From: Sphingobium sp. YR768
Lineage (GTDB): Bacteria > Pseudomonadota > Alphaproteobacteria > Sphingomonadales > Sphingomonadaceae
Reading direction: 5' to 3'
Assembly: GCF_900111125.1 (NCBI RefSeq)
Contig: NZ_FOGE01000021.1
Span: 20,186-84,185, forward strand
Length of the DNA: 64,000 nucleotides
Part shown: positions 7,851 to 17,000 of the stretch, one piece after another
Layout of the letters: the number at the start of each line of letters is the position of its first letter
Position numbering within the stretch: the stretch's first letter is position 1
Made by a program: the position numbers and the translations under genes
The notes under the pieces: generated by a model
Database searches by the model: none
What the model was told of the DNA's origin: nothing
What the model saw: the letters and a program-made list of their open reading frames with translations, nothing else

Positions 7851-10169
7851 TCACATCTTGAAGCTGGCGGTGACGCCATAGGTGGCCGGCATGCCGGTCA
7901 GCCGCCAAATCGTGTCGTAACCGACCTGCACATTGTACCAATAATATTTGTTGGTGATGTTGCGGCCCCACAGCGTCGCCGACCAGCGGCCGTCTCGCGC
8001 CCCGACACCCACCCGCGCACCGAACAAATTATAGGCATCGATGCGCAAGGACGGCGTCTGCGCCAGATCGGCGTAGGTGCTGCTGTTATAGGTCATGTCA
8101 GCGCCGATGATCAGGTCGGTCCCGCCGCCCTGAATGGGCAGGCGATATTCGATATCGGCCGTACTCGTCCATTTGGGTGAGAAGTTGAAGGATTTGCCCG
8201 ACAGGTCGGTCGGCATGTTGAACGCGTCGAAGCCTGCGAAATTCTTGATTTCCGAGTCCGCATAGGACAGCGCGCCGCGCAATGTCAGCCCGTCGGACGG
8301 CTTGACGACTGCGTCGAGATCGAAGCCCTTGACCGTCGACTTGGGCACATTGGCCAGCACGGGTAGCAGGCCGAAGACCGGGTCGGTCGTGTTCGTCAGC
8401 AACTGCTTGTCGCGATAGTCGTAATAATAGCCGGCCAGGTTGAACTGGACCATGCGGTCGAACAGGCTCAGCTTCGTGCCGATTTCATAGGATGTCAGCT
8501 GCTCCTGTTTTACGGGCGCGAATTGCGAGCGGGCGGTGGCGTTGATGACGGGATAATTGCCCGCCTTGTAGCCGCGGCTGACCAGCGCGTAGAGGAGCGT
8601 GTCGCGGCTGGGCTTGAAGTTCAGGCCTGCGCGCCAGCTGACATTATCCTCCTTGAACCGCTGCACCGGGAAGGGGGCGGTGAAGGTGGCATTGTCGAGC
8701 GTGATGCAGCCGCCCGGCACGGTCAGCGGTCCACCGAACAGGCCGTTGATGACGGCCGAGAAACTGCCGTCGCCGGCATCCGCGCTACAGGCCTGATTGC
8801 TGTGCTTGAGCGAGGTGTAGCGAATGCCGCCGATCAGGGTGATCTGGTCCGTCACGGCATATTCGACATTGCCGAACGCGGCCCAACTCTTGTTCGTCTG
8901 ACGCCCGCGATTGTCGTTGAACAATATGTCACCGACGCCATCGGGGTTTTCCGGCGTCGCACCGACATTGGTGGTGCTGGACAATATGCCGCCGAAATCC
9001 TGCAACGAGCTTTCATAGCTGTTGTCGGTGCTGTAATTGCCGCCGACCGTCACCAAAGCCCCGCCAAACTGGCCCGCCAGACGGAATTCCTGATTAAACG
9101 CCTCCACATGGCCGCTGGTCGTGACGTAGCTGAGGCCCAGGCTGGTGCCGTCATTGTCGAACACGCTATGGATCTTGGCATAGGCATAGTTGGACAGGGA
9201 TGTGAGCGTGACCTTGTCCGCCACCTCATAATCGACGCGCAGGATCGCCTGCCCCATCTTGTTGTCGCGGTCGAAATCGCGACCCGCATCCCAATCGGCC
9301 TGGCGGGCATTGCGCCGGGGACTTGGCTGGGTGAAGAGCGCGGGGCTCGCCTGTGTCGCGACGCGCGGCGAAGCGGCGAAGAATTGCGGGATCTGATTGT
9401 CGGACTTGTCGATCCAGCCGTTAAGGTTGAGCGACACGGTCAGCCGATCGCTCGGCTGCCAATCGAGCAGCAGGCGGCCGGCGACCTTGCGCTGCGCACC
9501 GATGCTGTCGCTGCGGGTATAATTTTCCTGCCAGTCGCCCGACCGGGTGCCGGCCACCGCCAGACGCGCCGACAGCGTCGAACTCAAGGGACCACTGACG
9601 AAAGCTTCACCTTGGAACGTGTTGAACCGGCCGAATGTGCCGGTCGCGCCGGCGGAAAAATCCTTCGTCGGCTTGTTGGCGATATAGTTGATCGCGCCGC
9701 CGGTGCTGTTCTGACCGAACAAAGTGCCTTGCGGACCTTTCAGCACTTCGACGCGCTCCAGGTCGAATATCGGTCCCTGCGTCATCGGGCCATAAGGCAG
9801 CGCCGCCTGATCCAGATAGATGCTGACCGTCGGTTGCGCGCCAAGGTTGGAGGAATTGAAGCCGACGCCGCGCAATGTGTAGACCGGCGTGCCATCCGCC
9901 GCCGCCGCCACGGTCAGGGCCGGCACCACGCGGGCCAGATCCTGCGAACTGGCAACGCCCTTGTTAACGAGCGCGTCGGATGACAACGCCGTGATGCTGA
10001 GGCCGACATCGTTGATATTCTGCTCACGCTTGTTGGCGGTGACGATGATGTCGGCATAGTTTCCGGCGGATTGCGGCGCTCCGCTGTCCTGCGCCTGTAC
10101 CGGATTGGCAGCCGCCAGGGCCGTGAATGAACAGCCAAGCAGCCAGGCTGATGGGGACATCAGTCGCAT
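7851..10169 (-). CDS. TonB-dependent outer-membrane receptor, paralogue of the 5385-7751 protein
   Basis: 772 aa from the ATG at 10169, chosen for its GGAGAGGAAGACC ribosome site and because it begins the signal peptide (MRLMSPSAWLL...VQAQ). The TonB box-like DIIVTANKREQ, plug motif YTLRGVGFNSSNLG and VEVLKGPQGTLFGQNSTGG are nearly the same as in the neighbouring receptor, showing a tandem duplication. Divergently transcribed from the GntR/FCD regulator at 10387 with operator b between them, so it is probably the regulated uptake component of this catabolic regulon. Substrate not identifiable. Confidence 0.93.
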   Translation of the reverse strand: MRLMSPSAWLLGCSFTALAAANPVQAQDSGAPQSAGNYADIIVTANKREQNINDVGLSITALSSDALVNKGVASSQDLARVVPALTVAAAADGTPVYTLRGVGFNSSNLGAQPTVSIYLDQAALPYGPMTQGPIFDLERVEVLKGPQGTLFGQNSTGGAINYIANKPTKDFSAGATGTFGRFNTFQGEAFVSGPLSSTLSARLAVAGTRSGDWQENYTRSDSIGAQRKVAGRLLLDWQPSDRLTVSLNLNGWIDKSDNQIPQFFAASPRVATQASPALFTQPSPRRNARQADWDAGRDFDRDNKMGQAILRVDYEVADKVTLTSLSNYAYAKIHSVFDNDGTSLGLSYVTTSGHVEAFNQEFRLAGQFGGALVTVGGNYSTDNSYESSLQDFGGILSSTTNVGATPENPDGVGDILFNDNRGRQTNKSWAAFGNVEYAVTDQITLIGGIRYTSLKHSNQACSADAGDGSFSAVINGLFGGPLTVPGGCITLDNATFTAPFPVQRFKEDNVSWRAGLNFKPSRDTLLYALVSRGYKAGNYPVINATARSQFAPVKQEQLTSYEIGTKLSLFDRMVQFNLAGYYYDYRDKQLLTNTTDPVFGLLPVLANVPKSTVKGFDLDAVVKPSDGLTLRGALSYADSEIKNFAGFDAFNMPTDLSGKSFNFSPKWTSTADIEYRLPIQGGGTDLIIGADMTYNSSTYADLAQTPSLRIDAYNLFGARVGVGARDGRWSATLWGRNITNKYYWYNVQVGYDTIWRLTGMPATYGVTASFKM

Positions 10170-10262
10170 GGGTCTTCCTCTCCAGAAATTTGCCTGCTGT
10201 GCAGGTCGGTGCCGGAGGCCCAATCACTCCGGATGGCTTGTGTTTTCACATCACAGCTTGTT

Positions 10263-10288
10263 CGTCAATATCGTTCGACGATTTTATC
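10263..10288. promoter_or_regulatory. Operator b, between TonB receptor and GntR/FCD gene
   Basis: Core ATCGT-TCG-ACGAT at 10270-10282. Over 26 bases its reverse complement matches operator c (43219-43244) at 23 positions. It sits in the shared promoter region about 95 bp from both the receptor ATG and the regulator ATG, suggesting autoregulation plus control of uptake. Confidence 0.75.
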
Positions 10289-10386
10289 GGAGAAAAACGC
10301 CAAACCATGAAGCTCGACTCTTCGCGCCACCATATGGACGCGGCGCCCGTAGGACGGTATTGCCGGACGAGAAACTTGATGGACCG

Positions 10387-11106
10387 ATGATGACCAAAGC
10401 CGCGACAAAACAGGCGCCAACCGCCAAGGACACCCCTTCCGTGACGGAGAATGAGAGCGCGACCGACAAGGTCGCCGAAGCCATCACCCAGGGCATCCGT
10501 ACCGGCGTGTTCGTGCCGGGGCAGCATTTGCTGGAGCCGGACCTGACGCGCCGCCTGGGCATCAGCCGGGGGTCGCTGCGCGAATCGCTCAAGCATCTGG
10601 CGGCGGCCGGCATCGTCACGCTGAACCGCTATCGCGGCGCCTATATCGGCCTGCTCGACCGCACGGCGTCGCTGCAACTGCTCGATACGCTGGAGCCGCT
10701 GGCGCGGCTGGCGGCACGACTGGCAGCAGAAAATTGCACGACATCTGCCGCGCGCAGCCAGATCGAGACAGCGATCGCCGATCTGGATCGCGCGGCTCGA
10801 TCCGGCAACCGCGCCCATTATCTGGAGTCGCGGCGCGGCTTTTACGACGCGATGATCGATCTGGGCGGCAACCGCGAACTGGCGCGCGTCATCCCTCTGT
10901 CCCGCACCGACCTGTTCCGTGCGCAGATCGAGACGGTCCAGTCCGATACGCAGCGCAAGCGCCATGCGTCGGGCTATGGCCCAATCGCCAGGGCGATCAT
11001 CGCCGGCGACCCGAAAAAGGCCGACCTGGCGGTGAAGAAACATTTCGACGGCACGCGCAAGACGATGACAGAATTGCCGGAAGATATATTCCCAGCCATG
11101 GGATGA
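10387..11106 (+). CDS. GntR-family (FCD subfamily) transcriptional regulator 1
   Basis: 240 aa; two adjacent ATGs (10387, 10390) are possible starts and the ribosome site is weak. The winged helix-turn-helix covers about residues 20-90 (GIRTGVFVPGQHL, then LGISRGSLRESLKHL), and the FCD-type ligand domain follows (ending NRELARVIPLSRTDLFRAQI). FCD domains bind carboxylic acids or CoA-like effectors, often through a metal ion. It is a clear paralogue of the regulator at 44089-44751. Divergent from a TonB receptor and upstream of the EthD/kinase operon. It probably recognises the ATCGT-N3-ACGAT operators (inference). Confidence 0.9.
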   Translation: MMTKAATKQAPTAKDTPSVTENESATDKVAEAITQGIRTGVFVPGQHLLEPDLTRRLGISRGSLRESLKHLAAAGIVTLNRYRGAYIGLLDRTASLQLLDTLEPLARLAARLAAENCTTSAARSQIETAIADLDRAARSGNRAHYLESRRGFYDAMIDLGGNRELARVIPLSRTDLFRAQIETVQSDTQRKRHASGYGPIARAIIAGDPKKADLAVKKHFDGTRKTMTELPEDIFPAMG

Positions 11107-11115
11107 ACCGCAGAA

Positions 11116-11136
11116 ATCCGGGCTTCCTGCCCGGAT
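11116..11136 (+). terminator. Hairpin after the GntR/FCD gene
   Basis: ATCCGGGC (11116-11123) pairs with GCCCGGAT (11129-11136) around a 5-base loop, 10 bp after the regulator stop. There is no clear T-run, so termination may be partial. Confidence 0.45.
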
Positions 11137-11175
11137 GACAGCCACGGTCACATCGATTAACCGATGTTTTGGCTG

Positions 11176-11201
11176 GACGAAATCGTCAGACACATTTAGC
11201 G
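11176..11201. promoter_or_regulatory. Operator e (one strong half-site), upstream of the EthD operon
   Basis: GANGAAATCGT followed by N2-GAC is conserved with operator c, while the second half is degenerate (ACACA instead of ACGAT); 17 of 26 positions match operator c. It is about 47 bp upstream of the ATG at 11248. Degeneracy makes this the weakest site of the set. Confidence 0.5.
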
Positions 11202-11247
11202 TTCCAGCCGACCCCGAACGAATCGGGGCATCGGTCAGGAGAGTTTC

Positions 11248-11562
11248 ATGCTGCGCGTTTCGGCCATCTATCCGAACCTGCCGGGCAGCCATTTCGATGG
11301 CGACGACTATGTCGGCCGCCATGCCCCCTTCGCACGCGCGCTACTTGGTCCGCATGGCCTGCGGGACTTGCGCATCACGATCGGTACTACCGCACTGGAC
11401 GGCGCGCCCCCGCCCTATTGGGCGCTCAGCGAACTTATCTTCGACGACCGCGACAGTTTCGATCGCGCCATGGGCATCTGTGGCGCGACGCTGATGGGGG
11501 ATGCCCCCCGCTACACCAATGTCGATCCGGTGCTGCAAATCAGCAGCCTGATCGACGCCTGA
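11248..11562 (+). CDS. EthD-like small protein
   Basis: 104 aa. The start MLRVSAIYPNLPG and the pattern F-x-Y-x3-HAPF followed by WALSELIFDDRDSFDRAM match the EthD/dimeric alpha-beta barrel family, best known from ethyl-tert-butyl-ether catabolic clusters, where its role is unclear. A GGAGAG ribosome site precedes the ATG. It is the first gene of a three-gene operon with a 394-aa protein and an APH-type kinase. It may be a small cofactor-free enzyme or protective protein; no catalytic residue can be asserted. Confidence 0.7.
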   Translation: MLRVSAIYPNLPGSHFDGDDYVGRHAPFARALLGPHGLRDLRITIGTTALDGAPPPYWALSELIFDDRDSFDRAMGICGATLMGDAPRYTNVDPVLQISSLIDA

Positions 11563-11586
11563 CACCATAAAATCCGGGAGAATGCG

Positions 11587-12771
11587 ATGCGGAACTTCGT
11601 GCGTCATGAAATGGACGATATCGGTCAGCTGATCGGGCTGGACGAACTGCTCAATCACCAGATCGTCGACACTTTTTCTTCCACCGCCACGGCCGATCTG
11701 GGCTGGACGGAGAAGATCTGGACGGCGCTGGTGCGCAAGGATGGCAGTCTGTCGATCGACTTTGGCCTGGGCCGTTATCATAACCGCGGGGTGATGGATG
11801 GCTGGGCCGCCGTCGCGCGCGGGGTGGAGCAATGGACCGTCCGCGCCAGCCGCGAACTGCGCGACGACCCCACCGAAACCAGCGCTGGCCCGCTGACCTA
11901 TGAGATTATCGAGCCACTGCATAAGGTCCGCTACGCGCTGGCAAAAACCGACGCGCAACCGATCGCCTTCGACGTGACCTTCACGTCCGAAATGCCGCCC
12001 TTCTTCGAGGATCGACACAAGCAGCGCGAGAAGGACGGGTTCCGTATCGGCTCCGACGTGGTGCGCTATCACCAGATCGGCGTGCCGTCGGGCTGGGTCG
12101 AGATCGACGGGGAGCGGATCGAGATCAATCCCGAGGAATGGACCGAATATCGCGACCATAGCTGGGGCCAGCGGCTCGATGTGGGCGCGCACAATGCCGA
12201 CGTCCGCCCCTCGTCCGACTTTGGCGACGTGAAGTTCGGCGAAGGCGAATTCGTGCTGATCTGGAGCCCGTTCATGCTAACCGCGCCAAATGGCGAGAAG
12301 CACGCCTATCACTTTTATTTCATGTCGAAGCAGGGCCGCATCTTCTACTCCTCGGGCTACCGCAACCATCCCGACGGGCGGCAGGAAAAAGTCGCGCGGG
12401 TGCGGCCTGAACTGACCTATGACGACAAGACACGGCGCCTGCTGGGCGGCAAGGTGCATTTCGACATGCTGCAGGGCGGCAGCCACACGGTGGAGGTCGA
12501 GGTGGCCGGGCCGACGGCGGTGCATCTGGGACCGGGCCTGTATCTGGGCTTCGACGGGCGCAAACATGGGTCGTGGAAGGGCAAGCTGGAGGTCGAGGGC
12601 GAGAAGTTCGACGACACGCTGGACGTCACCACATTGAAGCGCATCCGCCAGTTGCGGGATTGCCCGATTTTGGTGCGGGAGGGTGAGGCGACCGGCCATG
12701 GCATCATGGAAACCATCATCCATGGCGCGCATCCCGACATCGGCCTGACCGCCGAAAATTCGCTGATTTAA
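11587..12771 (+). CDS. Conserved protein of unknown function, possibly DUF7064/7065 or CrtC/AttH-like
   Basis: 394 aa, no signal peptide, no membrane helix. Rich in Trp and Tyr with alternating beta-strand patterns (YRDHSWGQRLDVG, FVLIWSPFML, FYFMSKQGRIFYSS), suggesting a double lipocalin-like barrel such as the hydroxyneurosporene-hydratase/AttH group or the DUF7065/DUF7064 pair that often neighbours acyl-CoA genes. That assignment is a guess from composition and context. It lies 24 bp after the EthD-like gene and 15 bp before the kinase gene, each with a good ribosome site, so all three act together, most likely in catabolism of a hydrophobic compound. Confidence 0.55.
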   Translation: MRNFVRHEMDDIGQLIGLDELLNHQIVDTFSSTATADLGWTEKIWTALVRKDGSLSIDFGLGRYHNRGVMDGWAAVARGVEQWTVRASRELRDDPTETSAGPLTYEIIEPLHKVRYALAKTDAQPIAFDVTFTSEMPPFFEDRHKQREKDGFRIGSDVVRYHQIGVPSGWVEIDGERIEINPEEWTEYRDHSWGQRLDVGAHNADVRPSSDFGDVKFGEGEFVLIWSPFMLTAPNGEKHAYHFYFMSKQGRIFYSSGYRNHPDGRQEKVARVRPELTYDDKTRRLLGGKVHFDMLQGGSHTVEVEVAGPTAVHLGPGLYLGFDGRKHGSWKGKLEVEGEKFDDTLDVTTLKRIRQLRDCPILVREGEATGHGIMETIIHGAHPDIGLTAENSLI

Positions 12772-12786
12772 GGGGAGGCCAAGGAT

Positions 12787-13770
12787 ATGGCGCGCGACAC
12801 CGACCGTCTTGCGGAAGGGCTGCGCGCCTTTCTGCCCCGTGGCGCCGGCATTACGGGGGTCAAGACCCTGTCGGCCGGCCACAGCAACGAAACCTATCTG
12901 ATCGAGGGGCTGAACGAAATCCTGCGCATGCCCCCGTCCGAGGAGGGGCTGTTGCCGCCCTATGATATGGCGCGGCAGCATGCTGTATTGTCGGCGGTGA
13001 AGGCGCATGCTCCGGCGGTACCGCTGCCCGCGATGCTGGAACTGAGCACCGATCCGTCGGTGATCGGCGACGATTTCTTCCTGATGGAATGTGTGCCGGG
13101 CGAGGCGTTCGAATATGTGACGCCGGATTGGGTGAAGGCCGATCCGGTGGCGGTGCCGGACAGCATCTGTCGCCAATGGTTCGATGCGGTGATTGGCCTG
13201 CACAACATGCCTGTAAGCGAAATGCCGCCGGGCGGGCGGACCGTGCAGCAGGAGGCGCAGCACTGGCTGGACGTCGCCCGCTCTGCCGAGGCGACGAGCG
13301 ACCTGATCGGCGTGCTGGAGGATCTGACAGCTCGCCCGCCGCGTCCATCCGGCGTACCGACGCCGGTGCATGGCGACCCCAAACATGGGAATTGTTTGTG
13401 GCATCAGGGGCGGTTGACCGCCCTGCTCGACTGGGAAATGGCGCAGATTTCGGAGCCTTTGCTGGACCTCGGCTATATCCTGATGTTCCATGATCAGGGG
13501 GAAGCCTCTTTGGCCGACGCCGGGTTCGAGCAGCCTGGATGGTGGTCGCCCGAGCGCATGATTGCGGAATGGGAGAAGGGCACTGGTCGGACGGCGGTGG
13601 ACGTCGCGCGCTATACCGTGCTGGGTCAGGCGAAGGTCGCGGCGATCATCGCGCTGGGCGCCTATCTCTTCACCAGCGGCAAGGTGGCGGACGTGCGGTT
13701 CAAGGCGTTCGGCGCCGTGCTGCCGGCCTATATCAAATTGCTGGTGGAAAGGGCGATGGCGGCGGCCTGA
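12787..13770 (+). CDS. APH/ACAD10-type phosphotransferase
   Basis: 327 aa with the protein-kinase-like APH fold. The Brenner catalytic motif is VHGDPKHGN with Asp197 and Asn202, and the metal-binding Asp215 is in LLDWEMAQ. The nucleotide loop lies near residues 28-40 (LSAGHSNETYLI). In catabolic clusters such kinases are usually not antibiotic-resistance enzymes. The relatives fused to acyl-CoA dehydrogenases (ACAD10/11) phosphorylate hydroxyacyl-CoAs so that phosphate can be eliminated. Last gene of the EthD operon, which carries the regulon operator. Substrate unknown; a hydroxylated intermediate is the simplest guess. Confidence 0.8.
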   Translation: MARDTDRLAEGLRAFLPRGAGITGVKTLSAGHSNETYLIEGLNEILRMPPSEEGLLPPYDMARQHAVLSAVKAHAPAVPLPAMLELSTDPSVIGDDFFLMECVPGEAFEYVTPDWVKADPVAVPDSICRQWFDAVIGLHNMPVSEMPPGGRTVQQEAQHWLDVARSAEATSDLIGVLEDLTARPPRPSGVPTPVHGDPKHGNCLWHQGRLTALLDWEMAQISEPLLDLGYILMFHDQGEASLADAGFEQPGWWSPERMIAEWEKGTGRTAVDVARYTVLGQAKVAAIIALGAYLFTSGKVADVRFKAFGAVLPAYIKLLVERAMAAA

Positions 13771-13977
13771 ATAGTGCGTTAGCCCGAAGTTCACAGTGTC
13801 GTCGGGCGATTTTGGGCCGATTGCGCCTGTGCCGCGTCAGGAAAGCGATCACCACGCACCCCCGACGCGCCACCGGCCCGGAATTTGGGTCATGGCGACG
13901 CGCCCCATAAGCGCCAGTGACGCGTCAGCAACGCGTCATCCATGCAACGGGTCGACGATAAGGCGAAGGGTTTTGGA

Positions 13978-14019
13978 GATTTCCTCTGATCCATCCGACA
14001 GGATAGATCAGAGGAAATC
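13978..14019. terminator. Long hairpin between convergent genes
   Basis: A perfect 14-bp inverted repeat (GATTTCCTCTGATC at 13978-13991 with its complement at 14006-14019), extended inside by ATCC/GGAT around a GACA loop. It lies 30 bp past the stop of the giant gene (14049, minus strand) and 208 bp past the kinase stop (13770). It lacks a strong T-run, so it may be a terminator or an mRNA-stabilising stem. I see no gene in the rest of 13771-14048. Confidence 0.6.
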
Positions 14020-14048
14020 CTATATGGAAAGCGCAATAGGATGGCGCG

Positions 14049-17000
14049 TCATGCACCGGTGCCAATCACCGATATCGCATAAGCGATCATCTGCGCATTG
14101 GTCCGGGCCAGTACCTGCTGTTCCGGGGAGTTGGCGATCTGCGCCGCCTCAAGATACGCCTTCCACCATGGCAGCAACGCAAGCAGGTCCTGATACAGGA
14201 CGACCTGTACCGCCGCCGATATCTCAGCCGCCGATGCATTGCCGATTTTCGGTAACTTGGCCCGGACAAGCGCGAGGAACACGGCATTCTGGGCCTGATT
14301 GGGCGCTTCAGGCAGCGCGATCTGGTTGGTGAGCGGCGGCACCGCCTGGAAGCGGGGCGGAATGCGGCTGACATAGGTTACGCGGTGCAGGATGCGCCAT
14401 GGCGCGGTATCGCTGCTTCGCGTGCTTGCCTCGCGCAAGGCGGCCGCGTTCGGGTCCTGCGAATGGAGCAGCCAGTTCTGATCGATCACCTTGTCGAACA
14501 GAGCTGAGGCATTGTCCGCGCGGTTTGCCAGGAAGAAGGTCATGAAGCGATAGCCGTCGACCTTGCCAGGGACGGGTTCAGGCACGAACTCGTCATCCTT
14601 GAACATATAGGGGAACGGATCGGGTTCGGCCTCGACCTCCAGCTTGAGCCCGCGATTGCGCGCAAAGCTCTTGGTCGTGGTGTAGGCGGTGGCGAAGCTG
14701 TGGTTCACCTCCCCCTCGATCGTCACACCGATTCCGAAGATCGTGAAGAAGAGATTGAATTTGAAGCCGACGCCGATCTCGGAGGACTGGCCAAGGCTGT
14801 AGCTTTCGGTCAGTTCGGTGCTGTAACCTTCGCTTTCCGAATAAATGCCCCCATCCGCCGACCAGACATAGGTGTTGACCATGTCCCGCGTCGGTATCGC
14901 CAGATCGGGACTGAAAAGCGGGTTAGCGGCAATGACAGGCGCCAGATCCGCGCCCTTGCCAAGCTGCGCCTGAAGATTGGTTTGCGTGAAATAGGCCGCA
15001 AGCCGCTGTCGCTGCCGTTCGATGTCGCGTTTCAACGTATAGGCTTCGCGCGGGTTGAAATAGCTGGTCTGGGTCATCGGCGCCTGTTGCAAACCGATCC
15101 TGCCGTCCAGTGAGCCGGCCAGTTGATAGGAGGGATCGATCGGGAAACGGATGATGTTGACGTCGACCGGTATGTCCGGGTTGGGTTCCGCGGTGAGCGA
15201 GACAAGCGCCCCGCTGCTCGGAATCTTGAGCGCATACAGGTCGGCCACCTGCGACTTGACGAGCGCCGATCCGACATTGCCCGGAATGAAGCGGCGCTCG
15301 CCGCTCTCCAGGAAATAACCGCCTTCAGGATCCTTGCGCTCCCACTCTCCGCCATTGGCCAATGCCTGCGTGATCGAGCGCTCGGCGCTCGCGGTGATGG
15401 CGCGCTCGGCGCTGGAGGTCGATTCAAACGATCCGGTGACCTGCGCGCCCAGTTCCAGCTTGAACTGGGTCGACTGTATGGCGCTCTGGATCGGCGGGAT
15501 GCCGATCACCTCGTCCTTCTCCAGCGACCCCGCCCCGCCGACGCTCAGACTGAAGCTCGTCTTCTGCGTCGCCTCGCTACCCGACGACGCGGACATCGCC
15601 TCTCCCCATTCATCGGTCAGCGTCACACTGGCGATACCGGCATAGCTGTCGACATCCGATGGAGAGGTCAGCGGCCGTGTCAGATTCTCGCTAGGCAGGG
15701 GCGGCGCGCCCTCGATAAAGCCGACCACGGTCGGATCGGTCTGGACCTGCCCGATATAGATGCGTTCCAGATCACCGACCTTATAGCCGGTATCGTCATT
15801 CATGCCGCTGATGCCATCATAGACATAGCTGCGCTTCAGCACGCCTGCCGACGTTCCATCGAACAGCCGGATCGTGTCGCCATATTCGAAAACGGAGATG
15901 GTCGCCGCGCCCTGCGCCAGCGTCACCGCTTCCGGGCTGGGCCGGGTATCGAGCGCATCGTTGACGATCGGCGCATCGAAACCGACTGGCGCCGCGGCAC
16001 TGCTCCAATTGATCGGGACCGGCGCGCCGGCGGCGTCGAGATAATGAGCGTCACCGCGATGAATGGTCCGATCGGCAACCAGATCGCCCGAACCTGCGTC
16101 GAAGCGCCAATAGCCCATCAGGCCCGCTTCCGCGCCGGTCAGATAGGCGCTCATATTATTGGCGATCTGTTCGCGGCTGCGCTGCCCGCTCCACAGCCGC
16201 AACTCATCGACATCGCCCTGTAGCAGCGCTGTAAGCGCGGTCGATGTCTCGTCGAGAACCCCACCGATCCGCATCTGCCGTGGCGTCTGCGCAAGAGGCG
16301 CCTCTGCAAGTCCGGCCGAGGGGATCGGCTGACCATTGACGTAGATTGTGGTCCCCGCCCCGTCGAACCAGGCCCAGAGCGTGCTGGAGGTGAGCGTCAG
16401 GTCATTATCGCCCACATTGTCCTTGGCGAGGCGTCCGGACTGTTCGAGGAAAGGCCACCAGGAAATAAGCTTGTCGTCGAAAGGCGTCGCGCCCGGCTGG
16501 GTTGCGATTTCATCGACCTGCGCAGCGCTGAGCGCCTCCGACCATTGGCGCAGGTCCGAAATCTGTCCTGAAAGCCAGCCATCCGCCGCGCTACCGTTGC
16601 CCGACAGGCCCGCACGAGTGGGCGTAGTCGGTGCTGCAAACTCAACCGGATCGATGAAGGCACTGGCGGCGAGAATCCGGTCCACGAAAGCATCGCCACC
16701 GGGCATGGTGAATTGCGCTTCCGGATTATTCGCAACAGTGATGCCGGCAAGATTGCCGAACCAGCGATCGAAATGGGCGGGGTCATAGGCCTTGATCGTC
16801 ACGATGTCGCCGGCGCGATAATAGCCCGAACCGCTGCCCCCCATCACGCTGATCAGGCGATAGGCGCCCAGATCGGGGTCGCTCGGCGGGGAGATGACGC
16901 CGTTGCCGATACCATCGACATAGACATCGCCGGCCAGCACCGTCACATCGCGCCGGCTGACACTGTCATTGACGGTCATCAGCGACGCAGTGGCCGCGAT

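Noticed and set aside
8523..9983. A 486-codon + strand frame opposite the TonB receptor
   Set aside because: The minus strand encodes a receptor with intact plug and barrel motifs; the opposite frame has none.
12787..13770. Aminoglycoside resistance gene
   Set aside because: The APH fold is present, but the operon context (EthD-like protein, catabolic regulator) points to a metabolic phosphotransferase.
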